The notes beneath the pieces are model-generated. The model ran no database searches, was not told the origin of the DNA, and saw nothing but the letters and a program-made list of their open reading frames with translations. Below are positions 1 to 5,964 of a stretch of DNA of 8,008 bases, piece after piece. The stretch is from Pseudomonadota bacterium. GTDB taxonomy: Bacteria; Pseudomonadota; Gammaproteobacteria; SZUA-229. The translations under genes were made by a program, and so were the position numbers. Location: contig JADFWE010000355.1 of the NCBI GenBank assembly GCA_015222915.1, forward strand, positions 1 to 8,008. Reading direction: 5' to 3'. Position 1 is the first letter of the stretch. Every line of letters starts with the position of its first letter.

Positions 1-86
1 AAAAGAATTAAACTACAAACTTTATATATTTTTAACCGTAACAAATTTAATCATCTTACGAACAATCTTTAGTTGAGGAAAAGAAA

Positions 87-2258
87 ATGAGTGGTAACGA
101 GTCTCGCCAGCAAGCAATTCACCAGATAACCAACCGTACCCCGACCGCCGTCACACAGCCAGAGAAACTGGGTGACATCTGGGCGGATGACGTTTTTAAT
201 CTGGCAAAGATGGAATGGGCACTTTCTAAAAATGCATTTAAAGCGATCAAGAAAACCGTTCAGGGCGGCACTCCTCTGGACGCAGCCACTGCAGATATCG
301 TCGCTTCTGCGATGAAAGAGTGGGCAGTTTCAAAAGGCTGTAAATTCTTCTCACACATCTTCTACCCGATGACCAATATCACGGCTGAAAAGCATGACGG
401 CTTCATCATTACCAATTCTGACGGCAATGCCATCACCGAATTCACCGGCAGCCTGCTGATCAAAGGCGAACCTGACGGTTCATCTTTCCCTAACGGCAGC
501 ATCCGCATGACCAATGCGGCGCGCGGTTACACCGCATGGGATCCATCAAGTCCGGCCTACATCATGCACACTGATAATGGCGCAACACTGATGATCCCCT
601 GTGTCTTCATGTCGTGGACCGGTGAAGCACTCGATAAAAAGATTCCACTGCTGCGTTCTAACGATGCAATGAACAAAGCGGCGCAGAAAGTGCTGAGCCT
701 GATGGGTGAGACTGAGATCGCACCATTGAATTCGAGCTGTGGCGCTGAGCAGGAATACTTCCTGGTCGATGCTAACTTTGCCAACAGCCGTCCTGACCTG
801 CTGCTGACCGGCCGTACCCTGTTCGGTGCGCCATCGGCTAAAGGCCAGGAATTCGACGATCATTATTTCGGTGCTATCCCGGCTCGCGTTCAGGTCTACA
901 TGCAGGATCTGGAAGACCAGCTATACCGTCTGGGCATCCCTGCTAAAACACATCATAACGAAGTAGCGCCCGGCCAGTTCGAGATCGCTCCTTACTTTGA
1001 AGCTGCCAACGTCGCTGCCGACCACCAGCAGATGATGATGACACTGCTGAAGAGCACCGCGAAAAAACACGGCTTTGTCTGCCTGCTGCACGAAAAACCA
1101 TTTGCCGGCATCAATGGTTCCGGTAAACACGTTAACTGGTCTGTCGGTAACGCCACGCAGGGCAACCTGCTCGACCCCGGTCACACGCCACATGACAACC
1201 TGAACTTCCTGCTGTTCTGTGGTGCGGTTATCCGCGGCGTTCACAAGTTTGGTCCGCTGCTACGTGCGGTTATCGCTTCTGCAGCCAATGACCACCGCCT
1301 GGGCGCAAATGAAGCGCCGCCAGCAATCCTCTCTGTTTACCTGGGCGACCAGCTGGAAAAAGTTTTTCAGGATATCAAAGAGGGTAAACTCACCAACAGC
1401 AACAGCGGCGGCGAGATGGACCTGGGTCTGGATCAGATCCTCAACTTTGACCGTGACCCCGGCGACCGCAACAGAACATCGCCCTTCGCTTTCACCGGCA
1501 ACCGTTTCGAGTTCCGTGCCGTCGGTTCCTCACAGTCTGTTTCAGGCCCACTGGTCGCGATGAATACCATGCTGGCTGACTCACTGAACTGGATCGCTGA
1601 AAAACTGGAAGCCGAGCTGAAAAACAATGATCAGGCAGACGCTGTCGTCAATGTACTTAAAGAGCTGATGGATGAACACGGCAACGTGGTCTTCGGCGGT
1701 GACGGCTATTCTTCAGACTGGCATGAGATGGCCGTCAGCGAACGCGGCCTGAAAAATATTCCGACCACTGCAGACGCCTTACCTGCTTTCCGTGAAGAAT
1801 CGGTGAAAAAACTGTTCGAAAGCACTGGCGTATTGTCACCTGTAGAGCTTGAGAGCCGCTTCGAAGTCTATGCCGAGCAGTATGTGCTGTCGATCGAAGT
1901 GGAAGCAAAACTGGTTATCGACATGGCGAAAACGACGATATACCCTGCCGCTATGAGCTACCTTTCAGGTCTGGCAAAAACCGGTAAACGTATGGCCAAG
2001 CTGGATATCGATCTGGACAACTCTGCCGCTAAAACCGTCGCCAGCGAGATCAATGCGATGATGGCCGCTGTCGATAAACTCAGCGCAGCCATGGAGAAAC
2101 ATGATTTCGCTTCGACAGAAGAGCACATGCAGTTCTGTGCGAATGATCTTCGCAGCCTGATGGAAGAAGTTCGCTCACATGCAGACGTACTGGAAACGGA
2201 AGTAGCGGATGAGTTATGGCCGCTACCTAAATATCAGGAAATGCTGTTTATCAAATAA
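87..2258 (+). CDS. glnN: Type III glutamine synthetase (GSIII)
   Basis: Cytoplasmic enzyme that condenses glutamate and ammonia to glutamine using ATP. Its 723 residues match the large GSIII class (about 700-730 aa) and not the roughly 470-aa GSI. Recognisable landmarks are the GSIII N-terminal block (NRTPTAV near 16-22), the metal-site strand GAEQEYF (219-225), the block HHNEVAPGQFEIAP (289-302) equivalent to the GSI HEVA/GQ.EI segment, GINGSGKHVNWS (341-352) for ammonium and nucleotide binding, and NRTSPFAF...NRFEFRAVGSSQS (462-484) for phosphate and glutamate binding. After that comes the long helical C-terminal extension typical of GSIII. All catalytic blocks are intact. The ATG has a GAGGAA ribosome site at 75-80 at good spacing. 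Upstream DNA is AT-rich, and no sigma-54 or NtrC site is visible in the 86 bases available. It is followed by a palindrome and a terminator, so it is probably monocistronic or the end of an operon. GSIII is not regulated by the GSI adenylylation system as far as family knowledge goes. Confidence 0.96.
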   Translation: MSGNESRQQAIHQITNRTPTAVTQPEKLGDIWADDVFNLAKMEWALSKNAFKAIKKTVQGGTPLDAATADIVASAMKEWAVSKGCKFFSHIFYPMTNITAEKHDGFIITNSDGNAITEFTGSLLIKGEPDGSSFPNGSIRMTNAARGYTAWDPSSPAYIMHTDNGATLMIPCVFMSWTGEALDKKIPLLRSNDAMNKAAQKVLSLMGETEIAPLNSSCGAEQEYFLVDANFANSRPDLLLTGRTLFGAPSAKGQEFDDHYFGAIPARVQVYMQDLEDQLYRLGIPAKTHHNEVAPGQFEIAPYFEAANVAADHQQMMMTLLKSTAKKHGFVCLLHEKPFAGINGSGKHVNWSVGNATQGNLLDPGHTPHDNLNFLLFCGAVIRGVHKFGPLLRAVIASAANDHRLGANEAPPAILSVYLGDQLEKVFQDIKEGKLTNSNSGGEMDLGLDQILNFDRDPGDRNRTSPFAFTGNRFEFRAVGSSQSVSGPLVAMNTMLADSLNWIAEKLEAELKNNDQADAVVNVLKELMDEHGNVVFGGDGYSSDWHEMAVSERGLKNIPTTADALPAFREESVKKLFESTGVLSPVELESRFEVYAEQYVLSIEVEAKLVIDMAKTTIYPAAMSYLSGLAKTGKRMAKLDIDLDNSAAKTVASEINAMMAAVDKLSAAMEKHDFASTEEHMQFCANDLRSLMEEVRSHADVLETEVADELWPLPKYQEMLFIK

Positions 2259-2275
2259 ACTTTTCTGACATCGCC

Positions 2276-2301
2276 GGTAACAGGAATCGATTCCTGTTAC
2301 C
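2276..2301. repeat. Perfect 26-bp palindrome after glnN
   Basis: The sequence from GGTAACAGGAAT through the central CGAT to its exact mirror is identical to its own reverse complement over 26 bases, beginning 18 bases after the glnN stop codon. As RNA it would form an 11-bp stem with a 4-base loop, but no T-run follows, so it is not a classical intrinsic terminator. It could be the first part of a tandem terminator or mRNA 3'-end structure together with the hairpin at 2319-2350, or a binding site for a dimeric protein. The sequence fixes the symmetry but not the role. Confidence 0.8.
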
Positions 2302-2318
2302 AGCTGCACGTTATCGAC

Positions 2319-2350
2319 GACAGAGGCCGCTATTTATTGCGGCCTCTGTC
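2319..2350 (+). terminator. Terminator-like hairpin downstream of glnN
   Basis: A perfect 12-bp GC-rich stem, GACAGAGGCCGC paired with GCGGCCTCTGTC, encloses the 8-base loop TATTTATT. It lies about 60 bases after the glnN stop and before the next gene. The trailing sequence TATTGTAAGG is only weakly T-rich, so termination efficiency is uncertain, but stem strength and position fit a transcription terminator or a 3'-end stabilising hairpin. Confidence 0.65.
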
Positions 2351-2423
2351 TATTGTAAGGATCGAATAATAATCAAAACAAATACCTGATAAATAAAATA
2401 ACACCTCCTCGTCTATCATGAAT

Positions 2424-2437
2424 TTGATTATAATCAA
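2424..2437. promoter_or_regulatory. FNR/ANR-type box upstream of the ydcH-like gene
   Basis: TTGATTATAATCAA is a perfect 14-bp palindrome and an exact match to the FNR/ANR consensus TTGAT-N4-ATCAA, centred between 2430 and 2431. It is in intergenic DNA 57 bases before the likely ATG at 2495. Possible -10 elements follow: TATATG at 2447-2452 (17 bases after TTGATT, which would then be the -35) or TATATG at 2453-2458. In the first arrangement the box overlies the -35, which would favour repression. A classic activating position (-41.5) would put the start near 2472, with only a poor -10. TATAAT at 2471-2476 looks perfect but would start transcription inside the ribosome site at 2481-2485. The site is clear; activation versus repression is open. 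Confidence 0.6.
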
Positions 2438-2494
2438 GGCGGATAATATATGTATATGCTCAACTACGGATATAATAAACAGGAGAATATTTTT

Positions 2495-2731
2495 ATGCCA
2501 ATTTCACACCACCCTCTGATCGAAGAGTTTCCCGAATACAAAGACAATCTTCATAAACTTAAGATGAGCAACTCACATTTCCGTCGTCTTGCCAACGAAT
2601 ATGAAGGTATCGACAAATCGATATTTCGTGCTGAGCAGGGAATCGAGATAGTCAATGACGATTATCTGGAAAGCATAAAAAAAGAGCGCCTTCATCTTAA
2701 AGATATGATCTACAGTATGCTGAAAGCCTAG
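2495..2731 (+). CDS. DUF465 / YdcH-family small protein
   Basis: A 78-aa cytoplasmic protein of the YdcH (DUF465) family, close in length to E. coli YdcH (about 74 aa). Visible family marks are the N-terminal HHPLIEEFPEY, the helix HKLKMSNSHFRRLANEYEGIDKSIFRAEQG and the ending RLHLKDMIYSMLK, together a helical hairpin with heptad-like spacing. The biochemical role of the family is not established. The open frame extends back to an ATG at 2450, giving 15 more residues (MYMLNYGYNKQENIF). I chose 2495 because a strong AGGAG at 2481-2485 precedes it with 9-nt spacing, because MPxxHHPL is the usual start of the family, and because the upstream ATG lies inside the promoter region. It is followed by the DksA-like gene in the same direction with no clear terminator between, so the two probably share a transcript. 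Confidence 0.88.
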   Translation: MPISHHPLIEEFPEYKDNLHKLKMSNSHFRRLANEYEGIDKSIFRAEQGIEIVNDDYLESIKKERLHLKDMIYSMLKA

Positions 2732-2769
2732 ACACACGACCACTCTCTTCACCTCCCCGGTAAACTTTT

Positions 2770-2788
2770 CCCTGAATGACAGGGGGAG
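2770..2788 (+). promoter_or_regulatory. Hairpin and strong G-rich Shine-Dalgarno before the DksA-like gene
   Basis: CCCTG (2770-2774) can pair with CAGGG (2780-2784) around the loop AATGA, and the 3' arm runs into a strong ribosome site, AGGGGGAG at 2781-2788. An alternative pairing of CTCCCC (2753-2758) with GGGGAG (2783-2788) would also bury the ribosome site. Three consecutive ATG codons follow at 2789, 2792 and 2795; the last has 6-nt spacing. Two mutually exclusive pairings over one ribosome site are compatible with translational control, but this is read by eye without energy calculation. Confidence 0.4.
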
Positions 2789-2794
2789 ATGATG

Positions 2795-2917
2795 ATGAAC
2801 AAACCACTGCAGGTACACTCCGATGACTTCTATGCAAACAACAATCAACCAGCTTCAGACCTTAAGAGACGAACTGACACATCGTATCGATGCTATCGAG
2901 AAAGACGTGCATCATAA
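2795..2917 (+). other. Possible 40-codon leader ORF overlapping the DksA-like gene
   Basis: Starting at the third ATG after the strong AGGGGGAG site, a 40-codon frame (beginning MNKPLQVHSDDFYANN) runs to a TAA at 2915-2917, about 90 bases inside the DksA-like coding region but in another frame (offset 28 bases, +1). Its C-terminal part is rich in Arg, Ser and Tyr and looks like out-of-frame reading of the neighbour rather than a folded protein. It might be a translated leader peptide that loads ribosomes for the downstream start. It might equally be a relic of an older start for the zinc-finger gene before a one-base change, or chance. Confidence 0.25.
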
Positions 2918-3149
2918 AAACGAGCCGGTGGAGAAAGACTTTGCCGAGCAGGCGACGCAGAGTGAAAACGATGACGTATTGCACGCGATCGATGACGAAG
3001 CGCAGCTGACCGTTCAGCTGATCGATGCCGCACTGACCAGGATCAATGACGGTAAATATGGCATATGCGTCAGTTGCGGCGCTGAGATTCCTAAGGCCCG
3101 TCTAAAAGCTATTCCTTACGCGACCACCTGTATCGATTGCGCAGAGTAA
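2823..3149 (+). CDS. TraR/DksA-family C4 zinc-finger protein (short DksA-like)
   Basis: A 108-aa protein, shorter than E. coli DksA (151 aa) and like the small TraR/DksA relatives that bind the RNA polymerase secondary channel and modulate initiation. An N-terminal helical, coiled-coil region (about 5-75) carries DFAEQATQ at 39-46. This aligns with the DksA tip DPADRATQ and keeps D39 and A44 of the DxxDxA motif, with the second Asp replaced by Glu (E42). The C-terminal zinc finger is C4: C82-V-S-C85 and C103-I-D-C106, with the family spacer (GAEIPKARL...PYATT). The start is uncertain. ATG 2823 has a modest AGGT at 2811-2814, ATG 2832 is an alternative, and the much stronger ribosome site at 2781-2788 addresses a different frame. 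It is probably co-transcribed with the YdcH-like gene and converges on the GGDEF-EAL gene. Whether it responds to ppGpp is not visible. Confidence 0.9.
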   Translation: MTSMQTTINQLQTLRDELTHRIDAIEKDVHHKNEPVEKDFAEQATQSENDDVLHAIDDEAQLTVQLIDAALTRINDGKYGICVSCGAEIPKARLKAIPYATTCIDCAE

Positions 3150-3191
3150 ACAGGACAGATAACCCAGGCATTTCGACATAGCCTGCCTGTT
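3149..3191. other. Imperfect hairpin at the end of the DksA-like gene
   Basis: AACAGG (3149-3154) can pair with CCTGTT (3186-3191), and directly inside it CAGGC (3165-3169) pairs with GCCTG (3181-3185) around an 11-base loop, with a 10-base bulge on the left. It begins at the last base of the stop codon. It has no T-run, so as a terminator it would be weak. I list it because it is the nearest structure to the 3' end of the ydcH-dksA-like unit. Confidence 0.3.
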
Positions 3192-3322
3192 GCGAGAATC
3201 ACAACGAGGTACATAGCAGAAGATGGATTCTTGTGGTCGGCACACAAAGGCGACATTCAATAGATAAAAACATTTAGCCGCAAAGAACGCAAAGGAGCAA
3301 AAAACGCAAAGGAAATCTTTTT

Positions 3323-3356
3323 TTGCAGGTTGGATTAGCGTTAGCGTAATCCAACA
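3323..3356 (+). repeat. REP-like unit, copy A
   Basis: A 34-bp unit beginning TTGCAGGTTGGATTAGCG. It contains a perfect 9-bp hairpin, GTTGGATTA (3329-3337) with TAATCCAAC (3347-3355), around the loop GCGTTAGCG. It aligns without gaps to copy B on the other strand at 27 of 34 positions. The G-rich head plus short palindrome is the layout of REP sequences. Confidence 0.7.
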
Positions 3357-3382
3357 TCCAGCAACGGTCATCGTACAACCAT

Positions 3383-3416
3383 TGTCGAGTTACGCTAACG
3401 TTAACCCGACCTACAA
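3383..3416 (-). repeat. REP-like unit, copy B (inverted)
   Basis: Read on the minus strand it begins TTGTAGGTCGGGTTAACG and matches copy A at 27 of 34 positions. Its own hairpin pairs 3384-3392 with 3402-3410, with one mismatch (A3388/C3406). It faces copy A across a 26-base spacer, so the pair has the head-to-head geometry of a REPIN. The differences between copies largely preserve pairing within each hairpin, as expected for a family under structural constraint. Confidence 0.7.
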
Positions 3417-3528
3417 TCTTTCTATTTGCTTTTTTCGCGTCTTTTGCGTTCTTCACGGCAAAAATCTGTTTTTCTTTTAGGTCAGCTACTGGATAACGGG
3501 CAGTGGCTTGTGCAGCAGATTTATCATC

Positions 3529-5946
3529 TCAGAGTAATGCGTGAGCGTATAACTTGTTTTGCCGCAGCAGATTGCCCAGCTCATCGGATGTGACCGGCTC
3601 ACCGAAGTAATAGCCCTGCGCTTTATCACAGCCCAGGATAGTAAGGATATTAAGCGTCTCTTCATTCTCGACACCTTCAGCCACAACTTTTAAACCGAGA
3701 TTGTGCGCCATATCGATCACTGCTCTCACAATCACCGCATCATTATCACTGACTAGAAGATTGCCGATAAACGAACCGTCGATCTTCAGCTCTGTTACCG
3801 GCAGCTGCTTCAGATATGACATGGAAGAATAACCGGTGCCAAAATCATCGATCGCGATACCGATCCCCATCTTGCTTATCTCGGTTAATACCTTGTTGGC
3901 TTTAACCGGATCTTTCATGAAGACGCTTTCCGTTATTTCAAATATGCAGTTCGAACCATGTATATCGTTAGGTTTAGCGACTTCCCTGATTTTTTCCGCC
4001 AGCCTGTTGTCCTGCAGGCAGCTCACCGAAATATTTATACCGACACTCACATCAAAATCATCATCACGCCATGCCTCGCATTGTGATATGGCATTTTCTA
4101 TCACCCAGTCTGTCAGCGGCTGAATCAGCCCCGTCTGCTCTGCCAGCGGTATGAAATCATCCGGGGTGATATCACCTTTTGTCAGATGAGACCAGCGCAG
4201 AAGCGCTTCAGCACCGCATATCCTTCCAGTCTTCAGATCGATGATCGGCTGATAGAGCAAGGTCAGGGCGTTGTCCTGCAAAGCCTGTTTGAGATCACTC
4301 ATCAGCGCCAGACGTGCCACCATATAATTATCTTCAGTCGTCTGATAGATCGCAGAACCTGTATGATTATTTTTTGCGTAGTACATGGCGATGTCTGCAT
4401 GCTGCATCAATTTCCCTATCTCGCTGCCGTGGGTTGGGTATTCCACCAGACCGATGCTGATACCGACATCGAGGCGATGACTCTCGACCAGGAACGGGGT
4501 ATCGAATCTTTCAAATATTTTCTTTATCGCATGCCCTGCTTCATCCAGTGAAGTATTCGGCAACAACATGGCAAACTCGTCACCGCCGAGGCGTGCTACC
4601 GTGTCATTTTTTCTTAATGCCTCCTGCAGGCGTATGGCAGTCTGCTTTATCACCATATCGCCAATATGATGCCCCAGGGTATCGTTGATCTCTTTGAAAC
4701 GGTTCAGGTCGCTGATCATCAGCACAAACTTCTGATTATTCCGTTCACCATTGAGCAGCTCATATTGCAGGCGGGTATTAAACAGCGCGCGGTTCGGCAT
4801 ACCGGTCAGAATATCGTGATTCGCCTGGTATTCGAGTTCGGCAGTCTCTTTCTCGATAGCTGCGGCCAGCAGCTCGAAGCGCTTATCGAGCTCTTCGAGC
4901 TGGTCACCTCTCTTCAGTTCGGGCTGCAGGATCTCTCTGCCCGATGAGAAGGCGACAACTTTTCGCGTTAACTTCTGTATCCGGTAGGTGATCCATAACA
5001 TCACGATGACAAACGAGAAGAAATACAGCACAGCGTTTATGGCACGCGTCATGCGGTCTTTTTTCAGAACCCTGTTCATCTTTTCATCGACTTCTCTTTT
5101 CGACAACAGTGAGATAAAACTCACCATAAAGTCAGATGAACCAGTAGCGAAATTATCTTCCCCGGTGATCAGGTATTGCTGTTTCAGCTGGGCCAGGCTC
5201 GCACCCTGCGGCACACGCAGATCATCACTGCTCACCATCACTTCCGGTATGCCGTCCTTCAACAATGCGATAATGGAATGGCTGCCCTCGCTCAGCGATT
5301 CACGCAGCAGCACATCATCTATCGGCGTTACCAGCAACAGTGAGGTTCCCTCCTGTTCGATATACCCTGCGGCGAGCAGGAAGGGGCGGCCGCCGAACAT
5401 CGTCACGTGCGTCTGCTCCCGGCTAAGCTCAAGCTCATAATTCGAGATAGACAGTAACTCTGCTGGCGGTATGGGGTTACGGTAGCGGTACAGTTCCCGC
5501 AGGTGATTATCGGCATCAAACAGCATGGCATACCGGGGCAATACGAAATTTCGCATCATCGACAGGCCGGGTAACCACTCGGGCACGCTTTCATGTAATA
5601 CGATTTTGTGAGAGAGAAGGTCTTCGGCCGAAACCGCTGCGTTATCACCAGACTCACCCGGCTGCCAGGACATCTCGCTGCCAGCTTGCCAGCTCTGCTG
5701 GTCGACATAATCTTTAATCTCTGCAGAAGAAGCGTACAGGCGAACGGCAGCATTGTAGGATTTTATCTCATGCAGGAACTGCTGGCGCTGCTGCCTGGCT
5801 TCTGTTTTCAGATTCTGTTTCAGCTGTTGCTGAAAGATAGTGCTCAATTGCGCACTCTGGTAAAGATCGGAAACCATCCAGACCGCCATACCCATCAAGC
5901 TGGTCAACAGCAGAACCGAAAGTGTTAAAGAAAATCTTGTCGACAC
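3529..5946 (-). CDS. Membrane-anchored GGDEF-EAL c-di-GMP signalling protein with periplasmic sensor
   Basis: An 805-aa inner-membrane protein that could make and/or degrade cyclic di-GMP. Order: TM helix about 6-27; extracytoplasmic sensor region about 30-300 that I cannot assign to a named domain; TM helix about 303-321; HAMP-like linker about 322-370 (ending GDQLEELDKRFELLAAAI); GGDEF domain about 375-535; EAL domain about 550-800. The cyclase site GGDEF is intact (454-458), with the inhibitory I-site R445-K-N-D448 at the canonical five-residue distance. The EAL site is also intact: E580-A-L, N638, E670-I-T-E673, D700-D701, K721-I-D, E757 and Q777. Both halves look competent. The start is GTG at 5946, the only reasonable start after an in-frame TAA seven codons upstream; no Shine-Dalgarno is evident, so translation is probably coupled to the binding-protein gene 18 nt upstream. 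Substrate-binding protein and sensor probably form one signalling unit. Confidence 0.95.
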   Translation of the reverse strand: MSTRFSLTLSVLLLTSLMGMAVWMVSDLYQSAQLSTIFQQQLKQNLKTEARQQRQQFLHEIKSYNAAVRLYASSAEIKDYVDQQSWQAGSEMSWQPGESGDNAAVSAEDLLSHKIVLHESVPEWLPGLSMMRNFVLPRYAMLFDADNHLRELYRYRNPIPPAELLSISNYELELSREQTHVTMFGGRPFLLAAGYIEQEGTSLLLVTPIDDVLLRESLSEGSHSIIALLKDGIPEVMVSSDDLRVPQGASLAQLKQQYLITGEDNFATGSSDFMVSFISLLSKREVDEKMNRVLKKDRMTRAINAVLYFFSFVIVMLWITYRIQKLTRKVVAFSSGREILQPELKRGDQLEELDKRFELLAAAIEKETAELEYQANHDILTGMPNRALFNTRLQYELLNGERNNQKFVLMISDLNRFKEINDTLGHHIGDMVIKQTAIRLQEALRKNDTVARLGGDEFAMLLPNTSLDEAGHAIKKIFERFDTPFLVESHRLDVGISIGLVEYPTHGSEIGKLMQHADIAMYYAKNNHTGSAIYQTTEDNYMVARLALMSDLKQALQDNALTLLYQPIIDLKTGRICGAEALLRWSHLTKGDITPDDFIPLAEQTGLIQPLTDWVIENAISQCEAWRDDDFDVSVGINISVSCLQDNRLAEKIREVAKPNDIHGSNCIFEITESVFMKDPVKANKVLTEISKMGIGIAIDDFGTGYSSMSYLKQLPVTELKIDGSFIGNLLVSDNDAVIVRAVIDMAHNLGLKVVAEGVENEETLNILTILGCDKAQGYYFGEPVTSDELGNLLRQNKLYAHALL

Positions 5947-5964
5947 AGTGACTGCGAGCGGTAG

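Larger units (their letters stand above)
3276..3460. repeat. Nested inverted-repeat element (MITE/REPIN-like), outer arms
   Basis: The left arm, AGCCGCAAAGAACGCAAAGG (3276-3295), matches the reverse complement of 3441-3460 at 16 of 20 positions. Further CGCAAAGG and CGC-AAAA motifs on each side (3304-3312, 3430-3440) continue the A-rich, CGCAAA-type flanks. The arms enclose two inverted 34-bp REP-like units. There is no open frame that could encode a transposase, so if mobile it would be non-autonomous. From general familiarity, CGCAAAGAACGCAAAG strings are a widespread intergenic repeat of proteobacterial genomes. Exact ends and target duplications cannot be set from one copy. Confidence 0.6.
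3150..3528. other. Convergent intergenic region with repeat element, no gene
   Basis: About 380 bases separate the ends of two converging genes. I see no credible coding sequence: the short minus-strand frames here are made largely of the repeats and have no family resemblance. Roughly 3192-3270 is featureless unique DNA. From about 3276 to 3460 lies the nested inverted-repeat element described separately. From 3461 to 3528 the DNA is T-rich on the plus strand, then unique. No convincing intrinsic terminator for the minus-strand GGDEF-EAL gene was found, and the repeat hairpins may serve that purpose for both transcripts. Confidence 0.7.

Noticed and set aside
1219..1563. Plus-strand 114-codon frame inside glnN.
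   Set aside because: Out-of-frame shadow, rich in Ser, Arg and Trp, inside an intact enzyme gene.
2471..2476. Perfect TATAAT as a -10 for the YdcH-like gene.
   Set aside because: Transcription from it would begin at about 2483, within the ribosome site at 2481-2485, so it could not make a normal leadered mRNA.
3274..3456. Minus-strand 60-codon frame beginning MKNAKDAKKAN within the convergent region, and an overlapping 89-codon frame (3102-3371).
   Set aside because: The frames are composed mainly of the inverted repeats and overlap the end of the DksA-like gene; there is no ribosome site or protein-like composition, so they are translation artefacts of the repeat.
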